Under the pieces are notes generated by a model. That model was not told where the DNA came from. It ran no database searches and saw nothing but the letters and a program-made list of their open reading frames with translations. A DNA stretch of 48,656 bases, from positions 70,255 to 118,910 of the forward strand of contig NZ_FNOJ01000008.1 of NCBI RefSeq assembly GCF_900107035.1, given 5' to 3'. Of the stretch, positions 16,932-25,435 are shown one piece after another (the stretch's first letter is position 1; every line of letters begins with the position of its first letter). The position numbers and the translations under genes were made by a program. This stretch comes from Alicyclobacillus hesperidum (lineage in GTDB: Bacteria; Bacillota; Bacilli; Alicyclobacillales; Alicyclobacillaceae).

Positions 16932-17564
16932 TCATCTCAGTCCTCTTGGCGTCATTCGCCGATCAATCCAGTGCAACAGTTGATCGAACACGATGGCAAG
17001 CAACGCTGCCGGAATCGCCCCAACCAGAATCAGTGGCGGATCGATCATGTTGACGCCCCGCATGATTAAATCGCCAAGCCCACCAGCGCCAATAAACGTC
17101 GCCAACGTCGCCACGCCAATCGTCAACACCGTAGCGGTGCGCAGCCCCGCCATCATGACGTTGCGCGCAAGCGGCAACTGAACGCGAAAGAGCGTTTGCC
17201 ACTTGGTCATGCCCATGCCTCTAGCCGCCTCTATCAGGCTCTGATCCACTTCCATGATCCCTGTGTACGTGTTTCGGACAATCGGCAGCAGAGCATAAAG
17301 TACGAGCGCGATCACGGCCGGCACCGTACCAATACCGAACAACGGCACCATAAAACCGAGCAACGCAAGGCTCGGAATCGTTTGAATGATGGACACCACC
17401 GTGAGCGCCACGTTCGCCAAGCGAGGATGCCCCGTGATGTAGACGCCGAGCGGTATGGCGATGACAGAAGCAATGAGAATGGAAAGGACGCTTAAGTAAA
17501 TGTGCTGGCCCAACGCCGTCCCCAAGGCTCCCCAATTGCTGTTAAACGCTTGCCATAGCGGCAT
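16932..17564 (-). CDS. ABC transporter permease, OpuCB/OpuCD type
   Basis: This single permease of about 210 residues has five to six TM segments and the BPD_transp_1 EAA loop (EAARGMGMTKWQTLFRVQLP). The ATG at 17564 has GGAGG eight bases upstream; the ATG at 17570 is too close to it. The gene overlaps the 3' end of the ATPase gene. Classical OpuC has two permease genes flanking the binding protein. Here only one is present, so a homodimeric membrane domain is inferred. Confidence 0.88.
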   Translation of the reverse strand: MPLWQAFNSNWGALGTALGQHIYLSVLSILIASVIAIPLGVYITGHPRLANVALTVVSIIQTIPSLALLGFMVPLFGIGTVPAVIALVLYALLPIVRNTYTGIMEVDQSLIEAARGMGMTKWQTLFRVQLPLARNVMMAGLRTATVLTIGVATLATFIGAGGLGDLIMRGVNMIDPPLILVGAIPAALLAIVFDQLLHWIDRRMTPRGLR

Positions 17565-18693
17565 CCTCATGCACCTCCCCGCCGGTCGGTGTCATCAGCT
17601 TCAGCACGCTACCGCGAGTTACGGCGCCCAATAACCGCTCCTCGCCGTCGACCACCGGCAAAAATCCATGGCCGTCCGCCTGCAACAGCGCAATCACTGG
17701 TGCGACGTCCGTCCCCGGCTGAATGACAGGAACGCTGGCATCCATCACCGTCGCCGCCGTCGCGCCTTCGTCGGCGAACGACCCAAGCACGCGCATCGCA
17801 TCGACGACCCCAAGATAACGGCCGCTTCGATCCGTCACAATCAACCCGTTCACTCTTCTGGTCCGCATCAACTGAATGCACTCGGCAATGCCCCGATGCG
17901 GGCGAACTGTGACAGCCTGCACGATGGCATCTTCGATGGTCGCCCGCGTCGCCGCCTGGGCAAACCGCTTTTCGCCGACAAATTGCCGGACGAAATCGTT
18001 CTTGGGGTGCCGCAAAATCTGTTCCGGTACATCTTGTTGAATGATCTTCCCGTGCTGCATAAGAACGATTTGGTCCGCAATCTTCAACGCTTCATCCATG
18101 TCGTGTGTGACGAAGACAATCGTCTTTTGAAGCTCTGCCTGCAGCTTTGCAATCTCGTCTTGTAATTGTTCTCGACTGATGGGATCTAACGCACTAAACG
18201 GCTCATCCATCAAAATGATCTCTGGATCAGCCGCGAGCGCGCGTGCTACGCCAACGCGCTGCTGCTGGCCGCCGCTTAATTCCTTCGGATAGCGCGAGGC
18301 AAACACTGCCGGATCCATCCCCATTACATCCAACAGCTCATACGCCCGCTTTACGCACACATCCTTACGCTGTCCCTTCATGCGAGGCACCAAGCTGATG
18401 TTTTCTTCAATGGTCAGGTGCGGAAAAAGCCCAATCTGTTGAATGACGTAGCCAATTTCGCGCCGCAATTCCACGGGATCTATGCGCGAGATATCGACGC
18501 CATGGACAGAAATAGTCCCACTCGTCGGTTCAATCAAACGATTGATCATCTTTAAAGTGGTTGTTTTCCCACACCCGGACGGTCCAATCAACGTCACCAA
18601 GTTGCCTTTTTCAATGGACAGGTTCAGATCGTGAACGATACCTTTCCCATTAAAATCTTTGCAAACAGAAATAAATTCGATGGCCTTTGCCAT
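17542..18693 (-). CDS. ABC transporter ATPase with CBS domains (OpuCA-like)
   Basis: This ATPase of 383 residues has Walker A GPSGCGKTTT (about 36), the Q-loop region IQQIGLFPHL, signature LSGGQQQR (about 135) and Walker B IILMDEPFSALDP. Two C-terminal CBS domains follow (about 260-370; IQLMRTRRVNGLIVTDRSG, VIALLQADGHGFLPVVDG). In OpuA/OpuC transporters these sense ionic strength or bind c-di-AMP. The ATG at 18693 has AAGGAG five bases upstream; the in-frame start at 18723 lacks a site. It is the first gene of the operon, downstream of a c-di-AMP riboswitch. Confidence 0.92.
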   Translation of the reverse strand: MAKAIEFISVCKDFNGKGIVHDLNLSIEKGNLVTLIGPSGCGKTTTLKMINRLIEPTSGTISVHGVDISRIDPVELRREIGYVIQQIGLFPHLTIEENISLVPRMKGQRKDVCVKRAYELLDVMGMDPAVFASRYPKELSGGQQQRVGVARALAADPEIILMDEPFSALDPISREQLQDEIAKLQAELQKTIVFVTHDMDEALKIADQIVLMQHGKIIQQDVPEQILRHPKNDFVRQFVGEKRFAQAATRATIEDAIVQAVTVRPHRGIAECIQLMRTRRVNGLIVTDRSGRYLGVVDAMRVLGSFADEGATAATVMDASVPVIQPGTDVAPVIALLQADGHGFLPVVDGEERLLGAVTRGSVLKLMTPTGGEVHEDAAMASV

Positions 18694-18799
18694 ATCCGCT
18701 CCTTCCCCAAAGCTGTCAATCAATCAGGCAGGAGATCTTCGTCACACAAGTGCTGAGATTAAGAAAGATGTATTGATGCGGAAGATCCAAACACACACT

Positions 18800-18925
18800 T
18801 ATTCGCCTACGAGGTTAGCTGACGGATTCGGCACCCTCGGTGCCTATGCAAACGAATTGGGCGTTCGCCTGCAATTCACCCCAATAATTGGTTCCCCCGT
18901 TCCTGCCAGCGGCAGGATTCGGCCC
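18800..18925 (-). ncRNA. c-di-AMP riboswitch (ydaO-yuaA class)
   Basis: Read on the minus strand, the leader contains the hallmark conserved blocks of this class: GGGGGAACCA, TTGGGGTGAATT, then CCGAATCCGTCAGCTAACC and CTCGTAGGCG near the 3' end. A CCTGCC/GGCAGG stem lies at the 5' side and a GGCACC/GGTGCC stem in the middle. These riboswitches turn genes off at high c-di-AMP and often control potassium and osmolyte uptake, which fits the OpuC-type operon about 107 bp downstream. A clear intrinsic terminator is not visible between aptamer and ATG. GATCTTC/GAAGATC pairing at about 18740-18787 may be part of the expression platform. Confidence 0.9.
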
Positions 18926-18963
18926 TTGATGTCATTTGGTTGGAGAAAGTGTGTATGGAGGGT

Positions 18964-18991
18964 ATTGTACCACAACGTAAATGAGTTGCAA
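18964..18991 (-). promoter_or_regulatory. Sigma-A promoter of the riboswitch-opu operon
   Basis: TTGCAA (18991-18986) and TACAAT (18969-18964) are spaced by 16 bp on the minus strand, with an extended TGG before the -10. The promoter is about 40 bp upstream of the riboswitch aptamer. Confidence 0.6.
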
Positions 18992-19137
18992 GTTCCGGTA
19001 GGCCACACCCAACAAGGGGAAACCCGAACAGGAAATCCAACGAACCATGTCGAATCTGACATAGGTCACGCTGATGGTACTTCGACTTGACATCTGCATC
19101 CGGCAGCCCAGGCTGCCCTATCCGAGGAGGATTTTCT

Positions 19138-20094
19138 ATGCCACAACATCGCAAGGTCGCGATTGCCGCCTTCGCCGTTTTGGGCAGCGCCCTGGTATTG
19201 ACAGGATGCGGTGGCCAAACGGCCACCAGCCCTGCGAATACGGCCACGCCGTCACCCTCGGCAAGTGGGGCAAACAATACGGCCGGAACGGAGAACAACA
19301 CCAGCTCTAACCAATCCAACGCAACAACCAACGGGACATCCAACAGCAGCCAGAGCCCTGCCAACAACTCGTCGTCTGGCGGCAGCAACAACGACTCGTC
19401 CAACGGGACGGGCACCGTGAAAGTTTCCGGCAACTTCCCGTCCATCGTCACGCAGGCGATGACCTCGCTTGGAACAAATGGATTCCCAGGCGCAGATGCG
19501 CCGACGTTCGTGCCCCAGCCGACGTCAGGTGGCAATCCCTCGTACGACGCCCATGAGACGGTACCGACGACAAACGGCCCGCAATTTTTGGCTGGGTACC
19601 ATGTGAGCTTGACAGCAGGCGGGCAAACCTATGCGTCTTACGAGATCGACCATTTTGCAAATACGCAGACGGCAATCCAAAACGTCAATACGTTCGCAAG
19701 CGCGCTTAAAGGCGGCAAGCCCGCGTCGGGCGGCAGTGGCATCGTTCTGCCGAACAACCAGTCCGCTGCGCTCTCATCAAGCGGTGGATCGACCGTCATT
19801 CACTGGACAAACGGCAGTTGGACGTGCCAGGTCGTCAACGAAAACACGTCGGTACCGCCGACGCCGATTGCGGACAAACTGGTCACACAACTGGCCGCAT
19901 CGAGTCTGCCGAAGCCCGACGGAACGGGGCGAGTCATCGTCGATAACGCCAATCCTGCGGGAACCGACTTGACCGTCACGCTCATCTGGAGTGCCAATGG
20001 CAACGTCTATCAAGTGCAGACAACCAGCTCTGCCTCGTCACCCATCACATCGGCCTTGCAGATGGCATCGTCCCTGCAGCCATATCCAGGATGA
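19138..20094 (+). CDS. Lipoprotein with Ser/Asn/Thr-rich linker, unknown function
   Basis: The ATG at 19138 follows GAGGAGG. The 318-residue product has a signal peptide with lipobox VLTGC and lipidated Cys24. A linker of about 85 residues, almost entirely Ser, Asn, Thr and Gly, then spans the wall. The C-terminal domain (about 110-318) looks like a compact alpha/beta fold with HETVPTTNGPQFLAGYHVS and TVIHWTNGSWTCQVV, and I do not recognise it. A GGCAGC/GCTGCC hairpin lies just upstream of the ribosome binding site. It is a stand-alone gene between divergent and convergent neighbours, with no functional clue from context. Confidence 0.8.
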   Translation: MPQHRKVAIAAFAVLGSALVLTGCGGQTATSPANTATPSPSASGANNTAGTENNTSSNQSNATTNGTSNSSQSPANNSSSGGSNNDSSNGTGTVKVSGNFPSIVTQAMTSLGTNGFPGADAPTFVPQPTSGGNPSYDAHETVPTTNGPQFLAGYHVSLTAGGQTYASYEIDHFANTQTAIQNVNTFASALKGGKPASGGSGIVLPNNQSAALSSSGGSTVIHWTNGSWTCQVVNENTSVPPTPIADKLVTQLAASSLPKPDGTGRVIVDNANPAGTDLTVTLIWSANGNVYQVQTTSSASSPITSALQMASSLQPYPG

Positions 20095-20105
20095 TGGAAG
20101 TCTTG

Positions 20106-20138
20106 CGGCAGGAGCAAGGTGCGGCCTCGCTCCTGCCG
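20106..20138. terminator. Convergent terminator hairpin, lipoprotein and GH95 genes
   Basis: CGGCAGGAGC (20106-20115) pairs perfectly with GCTCCTGCCG (20129-20138). The hairpin fills the gap between the two convergent stops. No T-run follows, but the stem is strong. Confidence 0.6.
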
Positions 20139-22553
20139 TCAGCTTTCGGATTTGCGTCGAATGTGGTAGCGCCCCCCCGCCGTCACGGCAAAGGCAAGCG
20201 TTCCGTCGCCCTTGTCCACGGCAACTTCGCCATCCCCGTCCGTGGTCACTACAGCGTCATGTGCATCGGTAAGCCGCACGACGCAACGGGCTAATCTCTC
20301 CGCGTCCAGTGCAACCGTGTGCCACCGACCACCTTCCCAAGCAATATCGATTGTGTATCCACCCCGGCAACGCAATCCGCGCACGCGCCCGCGCGGCCAC
20401 GCATCCGGAAGCGCTGGCAGCACGTGTATCTCCCCACGGTGCGATTGCACCAACATTTCCGCAATCCCTGCGATCACGCCAAAATTCCCGTCAATCTGAA
20501 AGGGCGGGTGCGCATCAAACAAATTGCGGTACACCCCGCCGCCCTCGCCATAAGCGGTATCCTCGACCAGCGTCAGCATCTTGCCAAGTAAGCGCCATGC
20601 CGCATTGCCCTCTCCCAAACGTGCAAACAGACAGACCTTCCAGGCAAGACTCCAGCCTGTGCCACTCTCACCGCGATCGATCAGCGATTTGCGGGCAGCC
20701 TCGCGTAACTTTGCGCAATCGGGCTCTGTCAACTGATATCCCGGATAGAGTGCATATAGATGCGATAGATGGCGATGTTGAGGTTCTCCGTCCTGCCAGT
20801 CTTCCATCCACTCCTGCAGCCTGCCGTCGCGCCCGATACGAAGGGGCCGTAATCGCTCCTGCCACGCGGCCCACTCTGCAGAGAGCTCGGCATCGACGCC
20901 AAGCGTCGACGCAGCCTCGATGCAGTGGGAAAACAGTTCCCGCATGAGCATCACGTCCATGGTCGAACTGGCGGAAACGGCAGCTTTCTGCCCATCTTGT
21001 GTGACGAAATGGTGTTCGGGTGACGTCGACGGAATGGCGAGGCCTCTGCCTGACGGATCGGATGCCAACCAATCGATGCAAAATAAAGCAGCGTCCCGCA
21101 TCAGCGGATAGGCGACGTTTTGTAAAAACGCGTGATCGCGCGAGAATAAATAGTGCTCCCAAAGGTGTGCACACAGCCACGGCCCGGCCATCGGCCACAT
21201 CGACCAGGACGGATCCCCCCGCCCGTCTCCTCCGGCGGCGTGCGCCATCCGCCAAATGTCCGTGTTATGATGTGCCACCCAACCGCGGCACCCATATCTT
21301 TTCGCCACTTCACGGCCTGTCTGCGCCAATTCGCCAATCATGCGCAATAGTGGCTCATGGCATTCACCGATATTGCACACTTCGACAGGCCAGTAGTTCA
21401 TCTCGGCATTGATGTTTAACGTGAGGTTGCTGCTCCATGGCGGGCGCGTCGCATCGTTCCAAATCCCCTGTAGATTCGCCGGCTGTGTGCCCGGCCGCGA
21501 CGAAGCGATGAGCAAATAGCGCCCATAATGAAACAACAGTTCGACAAGCCTCTTTGCATGGACTCCATAGCGCGCAATCAGTTCGTCAGTAGGCAAATCG
21601 CGATAGCCTTCGTTCTCGTCAGGCCGTGGATCAGCCAAGACAAATTCGACGCGATTAAACAGCCTCTGGTGATCCGCCACATGACGAGACTTAAGCTCCG
21701 CAAATGGCGTCGTCCGCAAATCCGCGAGCTGCCGGCCAAGGTTAGCGCTTACATCCAGGGCCTCATCCGGCCTTAGTGCAAAGCTCCGAAAGTTGGTCCC
21801 TGCCCCAAGCAGCAAGGTCACTCGCGTCGCCCCTTCGATCCGCAGTCCATCCCCGCACCAAGCGACCGTCCCGTCACATCGAGCGACAGTAATCCGCGCC
21901 GCAAACCGTATCGGTCGCGGATCGTCAGGTGCGGCGTACTGAATAGGATGGTCATCGACTTCGTAGCTTGGCGCGACATGTATGGGCGCCTGGCCGGTGA
22001 GCGCGAGATCACCCGCCATTTCTGCGATGGCATGGCGCAACTTGCTGCCCATGCAAAGCGTGAACGCCAGAGGCAATGGTCCATCTGCAGTCAAGTGAAT
22101 GACCATCGCCTCATCTGCATGTGAGACAAACATCTCGCGCGTAAACTGCGTCCTGCCAATCCGATAGGAAACCGTCGCCACGGCGGTGCGCAAATCGAGG
22201 CTACGCCGGTAATCGTGCGCAAGATCTCCGTGCTCGAACACCAATTCCAGCCACCCAAGAGGCAAATACGATTCGCTATACGGGCCTGACAATCCCCTAC
22301 TCGCCTCGTGGGCCTCTTGATAGCGGCCTGCCAAGACGAGCTCTCGCACCTGACGCAAGGTCTCCTCAGCCTTTCGCGGCACCGCCACTGTACGCGGGTA
22401 GCCGGACCACAACGTGTCCTCGTTGAGATGAATCCGCTCATGTTCAATGCCGCCAAACACCATTCCGCCCAAACGGCCATTGCCGATAGGCAAGGCATCC
22501 GTCCATGCCACAGCTGGCTTTTCATACCACAGCGCAACAGATCTGTCGCCCAT
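20139..22553 (-). CDS. GH95 family alpha-L-fucosidase-type glycosidase
   Basis: This 804-residue protein starts with the N-terminal GH95 domain ([29 protein letters not shown]). The catalytic (alpha/alpha)6 barrel then has [15 protein letters not shown] (about 358), [11 protein letters not shown] (about 381), STSPEHHF (about 514) with the family's acid/base-type glutamate, and [13 protein letters not shown] (about 591). A beta-sandwich tail ends it. GH95 members cleave alpha-1,2-L-fucose and some cleave alpha-L-galactose by inversion. No signal peptide was seen, so it probably acts inside the cell on imported oligosaccharides. Its ATG lies seven bases after the stop of the membrane glycosyltransferase gene, so the two form an operon. 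Confidence 0.92.
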   Translation of the reverse strand: MGDRSVALWYEKPAVAWTDALPIGNGRLGGMVFGGIEHERIHLNEDTLWSGYPRTVAVPRKAEETLRQVRELVLAGRYQEAHEASRGLSGPYSESYLPLGWLELVFEHGDLAHDYRRSLDLRTAVATVSYRIGRTQFTREMFVSHADEAMVIHLTADGPLPLAFTLCMGSKLRHAIAEMAGDLALTGQAPIHVAPSYEVDDHPIQYAAPDDPRPIRFAARITVARCDGTVAWCGDGLRIEGATRVTLLLGAGTNFRSFALRPDEALDVSANLGRQLADLRTTPFAELKSRHVADHQRLFNRVEFVLADPRPDENEGYRDLPTDELIARYGVHAKRLVELLFHYGRYLLIASSRPGTQPANLQGIWNDATRPPWSSNLTLNINAEMNYWPVEVCNIGECHEPLLRMIGELAQTGREVAKRYGCRGWVAHHNTDIWRMAHAAGGDGRGDPSWSMWPMAGPWLCAHLWEHYLFSRDHAFLQNVAYPLMRDAALFCIDWLASDPSGRGLAIPSTSPEHHFVTQDGQKAAVSASSTMDVMLMRELFSHCIEAASTLGVDAELSAEWAAWQERLRPLRIGRDGRLQEWMEDWQDGEPQHRHLSHLYALYPGYQLTEPDCAKLREAARKSLIDRGESGTGWSLAWKVCLFARLGEGNAAWRLLGKMLTLVEDTAYGEGGGVYRNLFDAHPPFQIDGNFGVIAGIAEMLVQSHRGEIHVLPALPDAWPRGRVRGLRCRGGYTIDIAWEGGRWHTVALDAERLARCVVRLTDAHDAVVTTDGDGEVAVDKGDGTLAFAVTAGGRYHIRRKSES

Positions 22554-22559
22554 GGTTCA

Positions 22560-23861
22560 TCACGCCCTTCCTGCCGCGGGCCGGCGCCGCCGTTTATGCT
22601 TTGCCATTGGCCGCAACAGCCAACGCACAAACGCCCACAGCCCGGCCGGTGCACCCATCAACATCAACCATTCAATCGGCACATTATAACGTTCAAACGC
22701 GAAGAAAACACAGAACAAGAGGGTGAAGTAAAGCAGGCTTACCCAAACCAGCAACAGTTGCAACCGCCTGCCTTTTGCAAACACCATCGCGACAGCATGC
22801 CCAATGATGGAGACATAGACCAGCCACCGCTGAAGACTGAACAACTGCACACCTTTCATGCCGAAAATCGGAATTGGAAGATACGCGCGGAGCCATAAAA
22901 TCTGCGGCTTCACCCATAGATACGTATGCCAAAACGACTGCGGATTCGTCTTTAACCACTCGCGCATGCGCTGTATCGCGACCTGCTTTTCTAAGGCAAA
23001 CCACGGCAGCTCGTGCAATCGCTGTGGTCGAAGATTCGGGTGCTCGCGCAACAACTGATGCTCCACCGCACCTTCATTGGCCGGCGGCGGATAGCCCTGT
23101 CCCTGAAATGTGCCAAGTAGCAGCGGATTCCAACTGTCGTCCGTGAGCAAGACAAACTTGTGAAAGACCACCTCGTTGCGCACCCACCACGGCAACATGA
23201 AGGCAATGCCGATGGCTGCGGCAATACCGGCGTGGCGAACGAGCAACCGCCTTGGATAGCGCTTGGCGGCAAGGTACAGGATGCCGATGACAGCCCACAG
23301 CGCGACGTTTGGTCGCACATACATCGCCAGCATAAAGAAGATGGAAAGCCAAACGAGATCGCGCAGAGCTTTCGTCTCCTCCAACTTGAGCAAGTAATAG
23401 AAAGCCCAGGCGAACGTGGCCGTAAACAGTGGCTCTGTGAGAAACAAAGTATCGATTTCGACGCTCGGCGGATACAGGGCAATCGCAAGCGCAACGATGG
23501 CCGCAAAGGCCGGGCTCGTGATCTTGCCGACCGTTTTATAAATGCCGACGACGCCGGCGGCGCCAATGAGGGCAAACACGATTTTCCCTACATACAAGCC
23601 GAACGCCCCTTGGCCAAAAAGGGCGATGATGGCCGCGAGCAAAAACGTAATGCCAGGCATCATGTGCAAAGTGGGCTTCTCGGGCGTGTAATACGATAGC
23701 GTGCCTGACTGCAAAAACCAGACGGCACTTCGATAATAGCCTGCATCGTCGCTGTGCAACGACATGTGTGGCCCGTATGTAAAAATGACAAGCAGCCGCG
23801 GCACAAGGGCGACGGCTGCAATCCACATCCAAGCGCGCGAATGCGCCTTTGCTTTCCGCAT
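22560..23861 (-). CDS. Multi-pass membrane glycosyltransferase, PMT/ArnT-like (GT-C fold)
   Basis: This 433-residue protein has about 9-11 TM segments. The first extracytoplasmic loop carries an acidic pair (HSDDAGYYRSAVWFLQ), as in GT39/GT83 enzymes that use polyprenyl-phosphate sugars. LFLTEPLFTATFAW is another family-like stretch, and the C-terminus is very basic. The ATG at 23861 has AGGAG nine bases upstream. It is first in a two-gene operon with the GH95 gene. The acceptor (wall polymer, S-layer or lipid) cannot be told from sequence. Confidence 0.82.
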   Translation of the reverse strand: MRKAKAHSRAWMWIAAVALVPRLLVIFTYGPHMSLHSDDAGYYRSAVWFLQSGTLSYYTPEKPTLHMMPGITFLLAAIIALFGQGAFGLYVGKIVFALIGAAGVVGIYKTVGKITSPAFAAIVALAIALYPPSVEIDTLFLTEPLFTATFAWAFYYLLKLEETKALRDLVWLSIFFMLAMYVRPNVALWAVIGILYLAAKRYPRRLLVRHAGIAAAIGIAFMLPWWVRNEVVFHKFVLLTDDSWNPLLLGTFQGQGYPPPANEGAVEHQLLREHPNLRPQRLHELPWFALEKQVAIQRMREWLKTNPQSFWHTYLWVKPQILWLRAYLPIPIFGMKGVQLFSLQRWLVYVSIIGHAVAMVFAKGRRLQLLLVWVSLLYFTLLFCVFFAFERYNVPIEWLMLMGAPAGLWAFVRWLLRPMAKHKRRRRPAAGRA

Positions 23862-24114
23862 GTATCAGGTCTCCTAATGGCGTGATCGATTGCGGCTGAG
23901 CCTGTCCAACACCAGTGTACACGAATCGACAAAAAGTGCACATGGGCGATGCACTTTAGGATAGCCGATTGGGATGTCTCGCGCATATAAACGATGATAG
24001 GTTGCCGTGGTTGGGATGCTTCACTTCGTGATGCAGGACTAACGTGGCTGCTCGTCGTAAATCTACGAACAGGTATCGGAGCGTATGGTACAACAAGGAG
24101 GTCCACTTGGGTCC

Positions 24115-25176
24115 ATGAACACGTTCGACATCGACGCGTCGAGGCTCCGCAATCCGTTGCTGATCACGCGTGAGGAAGAATTGCATCCCTTTATCGACTG
24201 GTTGTCCGAGGCGCGCCCCGGGACGGCCATCTGGTCGGTACAAGGCATTGGCGGCATTGGTAAAACGACATTTCTCGGGCAGATACGCGCCTGTGCTCGG
24301 CAATATGGAGCTGATACAGTTTACGTAGACGGAACCACCGGTTTTACTAACGCTTCCGAGCTACTTTTTTATCTCCAAACGCAGCTACAGTTTTCCGACG
24401 CTTTATCCATGACCCCTTTGGACCAATTGCTTGACCAGTGGCACGAACGGGCGCAGTTCAAAAAAACCGTCATTCTGTTCGATCACTTTGAGGAAATGTC
24501 GTTTCTCGACTCCTTTTTGCGAAGAGAATTCGCGCCTCAAGTGCCGCTGGTGAATATATTGCTCGTGTTCGCCTCGCGCCAAGGTTTATCCATTGGCTGG
24601 CGCACGGATCCAAACTGCGTTATGCGCCTGAGGAGCTTGGTTTTACATCCCTTCACGTGGGAACAATCGATGCAATACACCTCTGAATTCGGCATTCGCG
24701 ACTTGCAGGTACAACAAAAAATCAGCCGCGCCACGGCCGGCTATCCGCTCGCGCTCGCCTTTGCGGTGCAAGCGACTGAACAACAGGACGAGGCGAGATT
24801 CGGCGGCGACTTGGAAGCCGTTCTTGAATTGTCGTTTCGTATGTTTAGCGAAGTGGCTCCACATCTGAGCCCACTCGTGGAAGGACTAGCGTTTTTGCGC
24901 AGTGCCACACAGGAAATGCTCGTCGAATTGCTGCAGGTCGACATTCCTCGTGACCACTTTCGCGATCTCAGCCGCCTTTCCTTTGTCCGGACGACGGAAA
25001 TGGGACTCGTCATGCACGACGTTGCCCGAACGTTTCTTCTCAACGATCTCAAGCTGCGCAATCCGCATTGCCGTGCAAAAGGCCAGAGTGAGCAGTGCGT
25101 GGGTGGATCATGTTCATCGTTCCCTTGCAGAGGAACAACATTCTGTAGCCACCTATCTCAACATGGCTGGCCTTGA
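24115..25176 (+). pseudogene. STAND/NACHT-like AAA ATPase, 3' part frameshifted
   Basis: The frame encodes a P-loop NTPase of the STAND type. Walker A is GIGGIGKTT (about residue 42), Walker B-like KTVILFDHFEE and a sensor region VNILLVFASRQG follow, then LVLHPFTWEQSMQY and AGYPLALAFAV, as in NB-ARC/MalT-like proteins, and a winged-helix-like part (LVMHDVARTFLLNDL). The ATG at 24115 is 12 bases after AAGGAGGT; the ATG at 24085 is possible. After LLNDLKLRNPH the frame becomes Cys/Ser-rich nonsense. The plausible continuation (DHVHRSLAEEQH) is in the +1 frame from about 25068. The normal C-terminal sensor repeats are absent, so the gene appears broken. Confidence 0.7.
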
Positions 25177-25300
25177 GGCACAACCCGAAATTGTCGTACG
25201 CGCCACGTACGGAGCCAATTACGCACGCCTCGCCACTATCAAGCGCGAATTCGATCCCGACAACATCTTTCGATTGAATCCCAATATTCTACCGGGATGA
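25070..25300 (+). pseudogene. Fusion scar: STAND tail joined to C-terminus of a BBE-type FAD oxidoreductase
   Basis: In the +1 frame relative to the ATPase, about 25070-25150 reads as more ATPase (VDHVHRSLAEEQHSVA). It then changes without a stop into the C-terminal signature of berberine-bridge FAD-linked oxidases (TYGANYARLATIKREFDPDN, then IFRLNPNILPG) up to the stop at 25300. The FAD-binding and substrate domains of that oxidase are missing. The join is best explained by a deletion that removed the end of the ATPase gene and most of an oxidase gene. No ribosome binding site serves this frame. Confidence 0.7.
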
Positions 25301-25340
25301 TGATGCGCCCACCCTAAAGCTCCTCAGATCGGGCGCAAAT

Positions 25341-25379
25341 TGCAAAGAGGCTGTCGGAGAATTTCTTCTCCGGCAGCCT
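25341..25379 (-). terminator. Terminator of the RND exporter gene
   Basis: On the minus strand a 14-bp stem with one wobble pair (25348-25361 with 25366-25379) is followed by TCTTTGC. It lies about 60 bp after the exporter stop. Confidence 0.65.
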
Positions 25380-25435
25380 GCATCTGCAAACACCCGTTTT
25401 CAATACCCAACACGCGTCTGTGCTCGCTTAGGTTA

